A DNA stretch of 64,000 nt from Stercorarius parasiticus (lineage: Eukaryota; Chordata; Aves; Charadriiformes; Stercorariidae). The DNA is taken from positions 451,892 to 515,891 of the forward strand of contig VWZL01000904.1 of NCBI GenBank assembly GCA_013396915.1, given 5' to 3'. Position numbers and translations under genes: made by a program. Under the pieces are notes generated by a model. The model ran no database searches, was not told the origin of the DNA, and saw nothing but the letters and a program-made list of their open reading frames with translations. This document shows, in pieces, positions 10,819 through 23,409 of this stretch (position 1 is its first letter; the number at the start of each line of letters is the position of its first letter).

Positions 10819-13800
10819 GTAAGATAGGACTGCTGTGGTTATGAGAGCTCTGGTTTGGTCAGGTGATAAGGAAGGGTAAGGTAATTCTTTCAGGTTTTTT
10901 TCCATTTGTGTGGGTTTTGGTGGCGTTTTTTTTTGGTTTTTAGATTCCACTACTAAATCTAGAAAACGTTCCCTTTTGTCTGGTGACACTGGCAAGAGCT
11001 AATCGCTGTTCCAAGTTGTATAATACATCTGCAACTCAATTCAGGCATTTCAGAGGGCATCTGGCTTTTAAAGGAGGCTCCCAGTAAAGCTCTGTGCCGC
11101 AATGAACAGGCAGCCAGCACCCAGCCTGCAGCAGGGCGAGGGATGGAGCTCACAAGCCCTCAAGGGACCTTTATTCCTCCTGCAGGGCAAAGCCTGCGGA
11201 GCTCAAAAAAACCCAGAGCAGGCTCCTCTTGGGTGCTGCTGCCCAGGACCTCCACAGTTCTATGTGATAGCACAGCTCTGCGTGCCCCTTTTACCAGCCC
11301 TTATACTCATACACTTATTACTCATAATTGCACCTAGGATTATTAGAATATCTTTAAATCTCTCCTTTCTGTTTATATGTTATATAAATAGGGCTGGAGG
11401 AGTGAGGCATACCCTATAAGACTAACAACATGCCACTAGTGCTGCGTGTACCATCCCTTCCATTTTTGATTTGAAAACATCTCAGGAGCGGTAGAACAGC
11501 ACGCTGAAAATGTAAATCTGACTGCCTTTTGATGCATTTGAGGAGCTAGAAATAAGGAAGAGAGACACATGTACGTATTAGACTATTATAGACCCAGGTA
11601 GGATGAATACTCACTGTAGCTCGTAATAAAATTTTTGACACAGGTAGTAATAGGACATAATTACATTTGAGGTGTTTAAGAGAAGGCACTCCTCATACAG
11701 AGTAACCACGGGAACAATTAGAGGTGCAAAAGTCCATTTTCCTCATGTGCTCTCAGACACAGAATACATTAAACTATGAACAAACCCAGAGGTTGTGATC
11801 TTTTGTTCTGCAAATTAACTAACCTCATAATTACAGGTTTTTATGTAACTAAAGGAGGCTTCTTTTGATCTGCACTTCTTTTAGATCAAGTTGCTTTACA
11901 TCAAAATAATCACTGACCTGGTTTGCACAGGGGACGTCTCTGAGCAGTCTTGGTGAGATTTTCTTGCAATAGAGCTCATTACACCTTGTGGGTTGTGGAT
12001 CTTCAATTTCCAGAAGGAAAAATTCTCGGAAGTCTCTACCATGATTGAAATGGCTTGTAGCTACAAAACCCATGTATTCCTTCTGGCACTATTAGCCTTT
12101 CTAACTCAAGAAAGCCCCATAAAACCTCATAACATCATTTGTTTCCAGCAGTCATGACCAATTTCTCACTAATGAAAAGAGTGCGATGCAGGACAGATTT
12201 ACTTCCATAAACACGATTTACTTTGTTATCTCATTAAAACAAGCAATTAGCCAAAGCTTTATGTGTTACTTCTGTGAGGATACATCAATGATGAAAGCAG
12301 ATGTTTCTTCAGGACGGAAGTTCCTCTTTGTTCACCAAGAAGGCAAGTCAGCTTCTCACTGCTCAAATTCCCTTTCAGGAGAGCACACAAACAGCAACCG
12401 TTGCCTCCTAACCTTTCCTGGGCACATGTGCCCGGGGTTGCCCCAGCTGGGCTGAAAGCTGTGCATGTATCGGAGCATCTGTGCCAGCCGGAGCTGCCAT
12501 CGCTGCCCCGAAGGTACCACAGCCCAGAGCAGCAGCGGGGCTCTGCCGTGGCCCTCACAAACACTACCCCCGGCGGGGAAGCTCATTTCCCCGACATCTC
12601 TTTATTCTGGGCAATAAATAAATAAAATACATAATATTCCGGGAGCAAAAGCTTCCAACGGAAATTGAGATGGTTTTGCATTTATCATGGATGATAAATC
12701 CTGGCTGTAGCACAGGCGCCTGTGTCAATAAGTTGAGCAGCTGTATTGCCCTGAAGACTGGTCCGTGTTTAGAAGGGTAAATAAGATTCTTTTTTTTCCT
12801 CAGCGGCTGATGACAAAGCTCATAACAGGTCTAATAATGCTTGTGTCCTGTGGGAAATATGTATGTTAATTTGCCTGTGTAAATACTCATTCCTCCTAAG
12901 GAAACGCTCTGCCTGGCTCTACGTGTTCCTTCACAGGTTTTATAGGAACAGTTAAATAAACAGCTTACTCCCAGTGCCTCTTCACACCGTATCAGTGACA
13001 TGAGTCGAGATCCAGCAGCCCCAAAACGTATTTCTGATCTTTATGATTTCTCTGCAGAATCTCCCCAGTTCTCCTCTGCTCCAGAGTCAAATGCTTTTTG
13101 TGGCATGCCATGAAGGTCAAATGAATTAAGGCTGCTTTAGACTCTTTTGGTCATGGTAGCCTGGCAAAGTCATCCTTTTCGAGGCTTTTATTTATTGACA
13201 TCTCTATTCCTGATCTTTGTAACTGAGATGTCGGGAAAATGACCTTCACATCCTGGGAAGGGAGCACATGGTTCCTTCCACGTTTCACGTCTTTCAGTGT
13301 CTACAACTGTGAGGACTGCTGCTTTTAAAACTATTTTCTTGATTTTTTTGAAACAATTTTTAAACGTTGACTGGTATCATCATATCACTGATTGCTGCTC
13401 AGCATGAAATGTAATTTATGAATGGAGGGCACGAAAGTGGTTTCCATTGCTGCCATCTTCTGGTGCAGTTTATGAACTCCACACGGCAATAACAAAGACA
13501 CATTAACTGTGAAGAGAAATTAAACAAACTAAAATAGCATATAAATCTTCCTGAAGGCAGCTGTTAGATGCCAGAAAAGCATCGGAAAAGGTAATACACA
13601 CCAGAAGGACCATTGCCAGCTGAAAATTGCAACGGTCCCTGGAACTGCCTTGCCCATTGTTGTAGTAGCGATGTAACACCCATGATGATATTAGAAAACA
13701 TAAGAAAAAAATGTATTTCTCTGTATTTTGGAAGGCATTTGATGTAGCGGCTCTGCAATCAATTTTATGGCTTTGCTGAAGTCATTTCCCTGCTGTTCAT

Positions 13801-14712
13801 ATGGCTCTTTCAAAGAGTGGGAAAAGGGAAAGGAAGATCATTTTGGGGTTTTAAGCAGGTAAGTGTCAAGCAAAGGAAATTACGCAGGGAAGTTCAAGGA
13901 GAGGTGTAGGGTTAGAAATTGCTTTAATTTACTTTTCGGAATTGATCAGCTGACAATGTCTCTATAGTTACTGTGCTTCAGTAACTGTGGTAAATGAAGG
14001 AAAGATGAATAAATGTCCTGAAGTTCAGTACAAGCGAAATAAACAAATGCAGTAACCTGAGTAAAAATAAATAAATACCTTTAAGAGCTATTTTTGCTGC
14101 ACACCACAACACATTCCAGAGCAAAAAATAGCCTTTGTTGTGCTCTGCGCAGTGAGCGACTCCGTGAGGTGCGCAGCGGAATCCAATGGGAATCCATCAA
14201 ACCAATACAAAATATATTGAATTTCTGCCCTCGTTTTGTGAACAAAGGCCCAGTATTCTGTCTGTATTCCATTCATTCGTGCTGAATTTAGGATTCTTTG
14301 GAATTTTGTCATTGCGTTGCCTTGCTTGTGAGGCCAAATTAATTTTTCATGATTAAGAACCCAAAAAGCGCTCAGTATTTCCTGAAATCACACCTATATA
14401 CTTCAGCTGCGAGCTTTGCTGTTCCTCAGAAATTGATACTGCAGCCTTTATGGGCGATGATGGAGCGCTCGTTAGCTTTTTGATCTCTTCCACAACGGTT
14501 ACTCCATTCATCAGCCAGCCAGCTGGCTGCATCGGCTCCCTTTGGAGTCCCTTTCCCTGACTAAGCAGCGCTGCCATAAAACTGCATTGTATCCGCGCGC
14601 TCTGCCCTTCCTCCACAGATGTTACCGTTTCAATGGGCACACACAGTCCCTCAGCAGAGCTAAAATACTGCTCTGCCAAGTTCCTCTTGGCCAAGATACT
14701 TCCTGATGCTGA

Positions 14713-14745
14713 TTTTTTTTTTTTTAATTTTTTTTTTTTTTTTTT
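14713..14745. repeat. Poly(T) tract interrupted by AA
   Basis: T13, AA and T18 lie in a row. The adjoining sequence is not a recognised retroelement. The tract inflates minus-strand ORFs with long lysine runs. Confidence 0.9.
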
Positions 14746-15940
14746 AAAGTTTATGCCAACCGTGTACCTTTCCCACCCCAAGGACAGAATGTCTTTGGTT
14801 TACCCTGGCTGGCAGCTTGCCCACACGGCATCCAGGTTTCTGGAGTTCAGCATGGTTTCCATACGATCAGATCAAATTATTTGGGGATAATAAATGATTT
14901 AGCAGTGCACAGCACTCGCTGGAGTGTAGTCATTTACACTCAACAAATATTTTGCATACAAAAATGAATGCAAACCCCAGAAATGTAAAACCTAACCTTA
15001 GGCAGAGCTATTTTTCTTGCACGGTGGAGTAAAGTAATAGTCTTGAATAAGACGTTCTGTATGAACCACTACCCCATGCAATGAACTAAGTAATTTTTAT
15101 CTGTCGTTCTCTGTTTTTTAATCCCACTACCAATTACTCGTGTGAAATACAACTGACTCTGACGAAATTGCTCAAGAATAACCGTGATCAGAATCTGGAC
15201 TTACTCTGTATATATTATCACTGCTGCACAGAACAAGCTAACCAAAGAGAACGCTTCTCTTTGCCTTTCTTATGGCTTGCTCAGTTCGTGTGTCCTGTTA
15301 ACGGGATACTTTCAGAAGGTGTGCAAAGGAAAAAGGCTTAGCACTTGTTAAGAGACAATTGTGGCCTAATGAGGAACTCACGGGGAACGGCAGCATGAGC
15401 AGGGACCAAGGCTGCTTACAGCAGCGCACATCAGACTTAGTGCTTTCCTGTAGAACGGGTGAGAGCGAAGGTGCACAGAAGACAATATCAAATATCTGTG
15501 GTGTATTTATCTTTTCATAACCGCTATATGTGGCTGACATACCTGTGCGAAAACTGCCCTTATCTTTGGCAGAAGCAGACGCCCGGGAGCATTTGCAGGC
15601 AGATCGCAGCCTGCACGGAGCATTCCAGTGAGCTGCGCGAGTGCAGGCAGAGCAGGAGGAGGGCTGGAGGCACACCTTCAGGTGCAGCGGCTCTGCCGGT
15701 GGGGCTTGCTGCACCTTCCAAAATGCTTCCACTGCACTTACGCTGCTCAGCAGTTTTATCATTGACCCCAGGAGGGAGATTGAGAGGCTGGGTGAACACC
15801 AGGCTCACCTTTCCTTGAAGCTATTCCTTACCAATGGGGCAGATGATGATTTGCTGTTGACTCCGGTGTGCCTCTCCTCTGCCTAAATCAAGGACTGGGG
15901 TTGCTGCGTTTCCCAGCAACTTTCCCAGGTGTGCAGTTAT

Positions 15941-16086
15941 GTCATGGAACCATAGAATGGTTTGGGTTGGAAGGGACCTTAAAGACCACCTAGTTCCAAC
16001 TCCCCTGCCATGGGCAGGGACACCTCCCACTAGACCAGGTTGCTCAAAGCCCCATCCAGCCTCGCCTTGAGCACTTCCAGGGATGT
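15941..16086 (-). mobile_element. CR1 LINE 3' fragment
   Basis: Read on the plus strand it begins CATAGAATGGTTTGGGTTGGAAGGGACC, the reverse complement of the CR1 3' end (shown here only in part: GGTTTGGGTTGGAAGGGACC). It continues through the CCACTAGACCAGGTTGCTCA motif of the CR1 tail. It is about 145 bases long and severely 5'-truncated, as is usual for CR1. Confidence 0.92.
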
Positions 16087-19000
16087 TACATGCACAAAAG
16101 TTATTTCCAAATAGTTGTTCTATGGACTGAATCTGCTTCATTTCACATGTCCTCCAACATCCTCATGTCCCCCCACATCCTCTCACACATGATCATCCCG
16201 GTCGCTTCCTCATCCCTGCCCCCCCTGTCGTATAACACTGGCCAGATCTCCTCTGTCTCCCTTACTCTGTCCCCCGGTTCCTTCATCTGTACACCATGTT
16301 TTCACTAATTCCTCACCGCGATGCTTCATCTTCCTCTCATGCCTCTGTATTTTTGGCAGCTCACGAGGCAGCATATGCTCCGGCGGGTTCCCAGCTCCGT
16401 GTGTGCCGGCGAGCACATGCCGTTCACACAGCCCAGCGATGCCTCTTCAGCAGAGTGGGGCTGAGCCACCCTTTCCTCTCCTCCGTCGGGGCACTCCCTC
16501 TCTAGTCTCTGCTCTACACAGTCACCAGCATTTTTTGATCCTTCTAGGAGTTAAATATCCGCGAGACTTCTACTTCTTGAGCAGATTTGGTAAAAATAGC
16601 CTGACAGCTTCAGGAGCCCTTGCGGAGGAGGGGGGCGACAGACAGGAGGACAGGCAGACGCTGCAATTGCACAGCTCCAATTCCTTAGAAAACCAAGCTA
16701 AAAATGAATTACATTGGAAAATGGATCCTCAGTACCATCGCCTTTTGTCTGTCTACCAGGCTTTTTCTTATCTCTCATCCTGAATTTAGATCGCAAGGTC
16801 CATGGGGCAAGAAATGTGGTTTTGCTCTCTGTATTCTCCATTACAGTAATACAAAAAAGTAATAGCAGACGGAATTACACAGGATTTGACTAGATTCATT
16901 CTCTATGGCAATGGCTTCTCACAAAATTATTTTAAAAGCCCCAGCGCATGGAGCCAGTGAACTCACACTTCAGTATGATTGAAAGTGCTGCAGGCTGCCC
17001 CTTGACCTCTTCCCCAGCTGCTCTTCCCCCCCCCCAGTACATATTTTTTTGCCACTGTGACCTTCTGGCATAAGGTATGCTGGGTCTCCATCCCAAATCT
17101 GTTGTCATGGAGATTTGGGCCAGCAGTCCTGGGGGAGAGCGTGCCTCTCTCGGCCATCAAGTGACAAGTCCTGAGCAAAACTGCACCCCTGAGGAGCGTG
17201 GTCCCCAGCAAGGTCTGCCAGCCACACAGCTCGTCGAGTCTGCGGGCACTGCCGGGGCAGCAAGAGGTGAATTTAACGTGGGGAAACAAACTCTGAATTC
17301 TTAAAAACACCAGGGATTGTCCAGATTTCCTTGCAGATCTGCAAGCTAATCACAGGAGGTCACCCGCTGGCTGGCTGCACTGCCGCGGCGTTAAGTGTGA
17401 TAATGAAATAGTAAAGTAAGAGAGGTTGTGTTCATCATGCACTAATAACATCTCTGGGGTGGTCTGAAGCAAGATGGAGTGATCGAAACTTTCCCTTGAT
17501 ATTCAGCGCCGAGGGCGGGGGGTGAGGGACATCATAAAATAATGAATCAGCTTAATAGAGTTAAATTTTCATCCTTGTTAGTTTGAACAGTTGGATAAGT
17601 GATTGATATTCATGCATGTCACAAGGGGACCAGAAAGATGGAGATGAGCTCACACAGGAAGAAAAGGCAATATTAAATATCTAGCCAAGATGAATAAATG
17701 AAAAATACTGAAAACAGATAGAAGTAAGCCTGTTCCCAGTGGTTTGAAATATGGCAATATTCATGACCACTGTCCTGCAGGTTATACATCACATTTGCCT
17801 GCCTCACGTGACTAGTCAAATGAAAATCAAAATTTCTCTTTTTCAAAAGGAGTAGGCAAGAGCTACGGTGCCAGATCACCATTTCCACTCTGCTGTTCCT
17901 GTGTTGAAGGTCTTGCCAGCTCCCTGCATGTTAAACCGCTCCTCAAATCCCCACAACTGCTGTTTGGCTCTGCCTGTAATCCAGCCCCCAGGCGACGGGG
18001 AATATTGCTGAGGTTTAGCACCTGCTAAAGCAGAAGCCAACTGGAGCTGGGGAGTTTCCCAGAAGCTCTCTTTCTTATGTTACGCGCTTTGGATACCTGC
18101 TGTTACCCTTAGTTTGAACCCAATAAATGCGATGTTTGGCAAGGGTACAGAAACAGATAACACACAAGAAAGGGGCCTAATGCATGGCATTAGTTGGCGT
18201 TGGCCCTTGTAAAGTTATCCCTCGGAGCAGAGACACTTTGAAGGTCAAAGCTCCCCAGGGTTAGCTGGATTTCCCTGAGGAAACTCCCATCTCCTACATG
18301 TGACCCCATCAGGGTGGCAATGCTCTGCCTTCAGCTGGCTCAGAGTGCTGGAAGATGTAAAGTCCTATCCAGCTGCTAATTACAGAGGGTGGGGAGGCCT
18401 GTCTGGCTCTTTGCTGTCGGGAGGGACTTCTCAAGAGACTTTCTGGGTGTGCCTAACTTCCACAGCACAGGCAGACAGCCTGCTCCTGTGGCCACGCAGC
18501 AGAGAGACGCGAAAGCCAAGGGGACCGCTCTTTGAAATGGTGCTGGTTGCTCTGGGCTGGGCAGCGATGGTTGATTATGCTTTCTGCACCCAACTGGGAG
18601 GCCAGCTGGTGCCTGCTGGGTGCAGGCAGAAGGAGGAGGGTCCTGTCCTGGCCCCTGGGGTATCGACTCTGGCTTTCCGTCACTTTGCAAGTCTAGTGAT
18701 CCGGCAGACCATGTCCTCAGGGAGAGGAGAAGGTGTAGGTTTGTGTTGGGGTGGTGTGAGAACTCAGCAGCCCACGGGGCTGCCCAGGGGCACCGGTGCC
18801 ATGTGGCCACCTGTCTACCCGCTCTCCGCCTACGCCTGCCTGCCTGGCCCTGCGGTGTCCAGCAGCTCTCAGCCAGCCCTGCTTTGGCAGGGGGGCTGTT
18901 GGGGTGCTTTATTTCTGGGGCTGCATCTTGACCTGTGCCTTCCCACTTCCCTGCGTGGCCATGGTGTCCCCCCGGCCCCGTTGCACAAGCTAAGCTCGCC

Positions 19001-20027
19001 GTGGGTTACTCTACCTCACACTGATTTTGCTTCCCCCCCCTCCACAGACATAGGTGGGTTGATACCGAAGGCTGCGCTGACATCTGTGGCCTTATTGCTA
19101 TGCTGGCTTTCCTTGTGTATATTGCTTGCAATGTTCCCAGGCGAGCTGCTGTCACCGGGCGCCCGGAGCCAGGGCTGGGGTGGGTGTTTGGCTCTCACCC
19201 CCTCGCCTCCCGTCGGAGGTGGTGGCAGCTCTCACTTTCACTGTGTGACAAATGGCTGCTGGGATAAAGCTGTCTCCTGCCGGGGCCTACACCAAGCACC
19301 AGAGAAAATGTGAGCCAGAAAATGCTGAGGTTTCTCACAGAAATTAGTAATTAAACATACAGTCTTTGAAGCATGGCTCCTGCCTATAGGAGCGCACGCT
19401 GAGCTCTGTCAGCCTTTGGAGGACAGCAGACACAACCGCTGACGTGAAGCGCTCCTCCAGTCTGGCTTAAACTCTGTAAAGCCGCTTAGTCTGAGGGCTG
19501 CTTTGCACTCCGAGGTGTGGAGAGAAGCAGCTGGGGCTGCTACAGGAGAGGAGTTGTACTGGTAGGAGCCCTACTCGAAACGCGGACACCCAAAGCAAAC
19601 CCGAGCCCCAGCAGGGTGTCCCCAGGCACCAGTGAGAGATGAAGGGACACATGTGCCCTGGTGGAGGAAGGGAGGAAAGGCCACAGCCAGAGGAGCAGCG
19701 TGATTGCGAGAGAAAACCATGGAAGCTGTTGGTGTGTATGTAGGTTAAAAAGGGGTTTGGAGCTGAAAGCAAAGCAAATCTCAGAAAAAGGACTGTGTTA
19801 TTGATACAGAAACTAAAAGGGTCTCCTGACTCCACCAATGAACAACTTCCATGACCCCCAAATGTGTAACCTAAATGGTTTACAACGTTAGCTGTGGGTA
19901 AAACTGGCATGTGACACCTGAAAACCCTGCTTAGGCATCAATGGCAATGACTTTTGAGTGGTGGATACTCCCTTATCCCATCCTACCCCATCCCATTCCA
20001 CCTCATTCCTCCTTTTTCCGTAGCAGT
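16087..20027. other. Intergenic sequence with one long open frame
   Basis: No known gene is recognised here. A GC-richer patch at 18.3-19.4 kb holds a long open frame, listed separately. A degenerate CCCAT-rich stretch precedes the CR1 at 20028. Confidence 0.55.
18300..19313 (+). other. Long open reading frame, unrecognised (possibly chance)
   Basis: The frame stays open for 338 codons from a GTG at 18300 to a stop at 19313. The first ATG, at 18537, would give 258 residues. That ATG has G at -3 and G at +4, a favourable context. I recognise no domain. The product is rich in Leu, Gly, Ser, Pro and Trp, and has one strongly hydrophobic stretch of about 21 residues, encoded near 19070-19136, that could span a membrane. 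The patch is GC-rich, which lowers stop frequency. A 144-codon frame also lies open on the other strand. There is no clear splice or poly(A) context. Chance is the default, with a lineage-specific transcript as the alternative. Confidence 0.25.
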
Positions 20028-20817
20028 TCATAGAATCATAGAATCATAGAATCTTCATGGTTGGAAAGGACCTTTGAGATCATCGAGTCCAACCATAGAC
20101 ACACACAAAAAAACCCCCTACAGTCTCTGTCACTAGAGCATGCCCTCAAGTGCCAAATCTACACATTTCTTAAATACCTCAAGGGATGGTGACTCAACCA
20201 TCTCCCTGGGCAGGCTGTTCCAGTGCCTGACCACTCTTTCAGCAAAGTAATTCTTCCTAATATCTAATCTAAACCTCCCCTGCCACAACTTCAGACCATT
20301 TCCTCTGGCCTGGGAGAAGAGGCCAACACCCGCCTCCCTGCAACCTCCTTTCAGGTAGCTGTAGAGGGCAATGAGGTCTCCNTGCTGCCGGGCAGCTTTC
20401 TAGCCACTCTTCCCCAAGCCTGTAGCGTTGCTTGGGGTTGTTGTGACCGAAATGCAGGACCTGGCACTTGGCCTCATTAAACCTCATACAATTGGCCTTG
20501 GCCCATCGATCCAGCCTGTCCAGATGCCTCTGTAGAGCCTTCCTACCCTCCAGCAGATCAACACTCCCACCTAGTTTGGTGTCGTCTGCAAACTTATTGA
20601 GGGTGCACTCAATCCCCTCATCCAGATCACTGATAAAAATATTAAACAAAACCGGCCCCAAAACTGAGCCCTGAGGGACAGTGCTGGTGACCGGCCGCCA
20701 AGAGGATTTCACCCCATTAATCACAACTCTCTGGGCACGGCCATCCAGCCAGTTTTTAATCCAGCGAAGAGGACACTTGTCTATGCCAAGTATCATCTTT
20801 GATTTAATCTCATGCAT
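20028..20817 (-). mobile_element. CR1 LINE with partial reverse transcriptase, internally deleted
   Basis: On the minus strand the element ends in tandem ATTCTATG repeats (20028-20050). It carries a CR1 ORF2 fragment from about 20817 leftward. That fragment has the reverse transcriptase motifs [15 protein letters not shown] and FADDTKLGG (catalytic FADD box), followed by the MRF/N and LHFG region. After [12 protein letters not shown] the frame jumps to sequence encoding GDLIALY on a different frame, so roughly 100 codons of normal CR1 ORF2 are missing. The break falls at the window's only ambiguous base, N at 20382. It is 5'-truncated and cannot be autonomous. Confidence 0.93.
20382..20382. 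other. Ambiguous base N at a repeat deletion junction
   Basis: The only N in the window lies exactly between two CR1 segments that are normally about 300 bases apart. It may mark a collapsed gap or a consensus conflict rather than a real deletion. Confidence 0.9.
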
Positions 20818-23381
20818 GAACTAAGCCACAGCAGATCACCGCAAATCATGTGCTTATGTGAGAAGCGAGCACTTGGATGCTCAGGCATGTACAACTTGAA
20901 TCACTGAAACTGGTGTCTTAAGGAGAACAAAATAACAATCCTATCTCTAAGTCCTTTCTCTTATTGTTACAATGCAGCAGATTTAAAATACCACTGTCAA
21001 CAACTATTAAAAGACTGTGGTTTCACCAAATGAACATCCTAAAAGCCATTCCCTTAAGGTGCTGGTCCAGAAGTGACTAGAGCCAGCTGCTTGTCTTTGG
21101 CATTTATTTCTACCCTTTTGGCCTTCGGGTAAATCATTCAGGCCAAGACTGATTAAAGCAAGGGCCGGGCAGGACCAGGATCTCCAGCAGTTCTCTGTAG
21201 GTGGGGAGGGTGGGCAGCAGTGTGGGAGCAAGCGAGGACGTAACCACCACTGTCTGATCTCATAATGACTGCGAGGTTCCCACCAAGCAGGCGGTGGCAC
21301 AGCACAGATAACCTGTAGGACTGGATTGGGAAAGAGTCGTTAAGACCAACACGTAGATGAAGTTACAGTCTTGTGCAATCCCTGAATCAGTGGCTTCGAC
21401 AGGATGGGTTTATTTTTACAGACTGCCCGGTGAGTACGCATTGTTTCCTGACTCAGCTATAAAGCAGTGTTAACAGCAGAAGAGTGTACGACCAAGTGAT
21501 CAGTGGGGAGCACTGGCAAGGCTCCTCTGCAGAGAACTGTCCTACCTGAGAAGCCGCCCCTGAACATCCCTGCCTGGTTTCTTTTGTAGGATGCATGATC
21601 TCTCTGATCCTGCTACCCACTTCACAATGGCACTCTGACCCTGTATACATGCCTTCTTCTACAGCCCCGCCAGCCCCTCCGCGCTTCCATCCTCCGCCTT
21701 GGCCGCCTTCCAGGAAGCCTGTCCTTCCTGCTTTTGCCGGGAGGCTGCTCTGATGTCACCTTTCTGAGTTAAAATGAGTTCAGTGGCCATGTACTCAGGC
21801 AACAAGACTGAATCGGGCACCTTCTTCATCAGACACCTTTTTCGTCACCTTTTCTGGAATTTGAGTTTCGGCACCAAGTTCACCAAATGTCGTTTTAGGT
21901 TCTCCTGAACTCGCTCTTTTGCAGATGTTCGAACCATGTGAGTCAGGCTTTTGAGTCACTCTTTTCTTGCTTCCGTACAAGTGGCATGAAAACCTTCTTC
22001 CCTTTTCCTTGCTTGCTCATTATTTTTTCTGTTGCTTCCACCCGCCAACTAGTGAGCGAGGGCACTTCAATCTCAGCTGCTTTTCTAATCCAACTTTTTC
22101 TTCTCACCTTTGCAGGTCACACTCTCTCTGCAAGGATGTGAGTTTCTTCCTCTTTCTTTCCCACCTGTCTCCACGCCGCGTTTGGAGACAGCTTGGCTGA
22201 AAGGTTTGATATAAAAGAAATTGCCTTGCATTGTACTGAGAATGGAGCTGGGCTTCGATAACGCAGCAGACCAACAGGGTGCAGTACCACACTGCACGCT
22301 GCTCCTCGCAGGCACAGCAGACACATTGTCTCTTTATATGGGCAAAAAGTCATTTTCCGGTTCCAAAACATGAAATTCAGTTGGTTCTCCCCAGTTTAAC
22401 ATCTATTTCTCAAGCACATGTTAGCATTCTTACCTAAATGAATTCAGATTGCACATAAATAAAAGAAGGTAGATGGAGAAATGGCTTTTTTTGTAAAGCC
22501 ACCTAAAACAAACACTTTTTACCTGTTCAGTCGAAACCCTCACAGTGACAACTACCCACAGTGTGTTTTCATGGCTACGGAGCCTTAACAAATAGCCGTG
22601 AGTCTTCAGATGAGATGTACGCATGCCGACTGCAAAGGGGATTTAAAGTGATCTCCTATAAATAGTTAATATAGTGTAAATGGAGTATAAAGAAAAAGAA
22701 TTGCTAAGCAGGAGAGGTAGAATGGTGTCTTTCTTACGCACAGCACTTGCAGTTAGCCTGAATGCTTTTCCTCTAACATGGTACGCTAATTTCACTCATG
22801 GCGTGCCATTTCAATCTTCCAGCACAGCTAATACGGCTGCCTGAAAATTAGAGGAGCTGCAAGCCCATGTTTCTTATCTGCATTACAGGGTGCTGTGGAG
22901 CAGGGTCTTTGGCAGCTGTGAAATGGCACGGGTCCACTGAAGAGCAAAGAAAACCTGTCCTGTAAACCAAGGCACTGCTCTCTGTTTATGGTCACGCTAT
23001 AACCTGCTTGGCACGGTCGGATTCTTTAGTTTTCAGTCTGAAGGTATTTCAGTTTCCCTTGACAATGAGAGCAAACAGCCCAGCGAGCCCGTGTCTGAGT
23101 TATCTAGACTCTAATTCCTGTGAAATATTTTTTATTTTTATTCATCTTCCAAACTCTGAAGGCTAAAACAGCCCATAAATCCCTTGCAGGGATATGCAGA
23201 CATATCAGGAATTTGGGGTTTGTATTTTTAAGAGGAACAGTCATTATTTCTGGGGCAGGCAGGGAGCCCTGCGGCAGCGAGGGCAGGGAGGCTCGCACAC
23301 ACCGCTGCCTCCGGACCACAGCTCCCGGCCGCAGCAGCCCTCGCAGGTGCTGGTCCCTGAAGGCAGCCTGGTACTGCCACT

Positions 23382-23409
23382 CTCCTGGGGGGATGCTCCT
23401 GGGGGGATG
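23382..23409. repeat. 14-base tandem duplication
   Basis: CTCCTGGGGGGATG occurs twice in tandem without mismatch. A diverged partial copy follows. Confidence 0.9.

Larger units (their letters stand above)
7561..15940. other. Intergenic sequence, no gene recognised
   Basis: This long stretch of mostly single-copy sequence has no recognised exon. Small features include a local duplication (8056-8115), A- and T-runs (9948-9961, 14713-14745) and a 10-base inverted repeat (10794-10818). The block around 12600-13250 looks compositionally even and repeat-free. It could include conserved non-coding DNA, which only an alignment would show. Confidence 0.55.

Noticed and set aside
14353..14781. 142-codon minus-strand frame with a lysine-rich start
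   Set aside because: The lysine run comes from the poly(T) tract at 14713-14745. The rest resembles no family.
15298..15818. 154-codon minus and 119-codon plus frames
   Set aside because: They are mutually overlapping, of low-complexity composition, and without splice or homology support.
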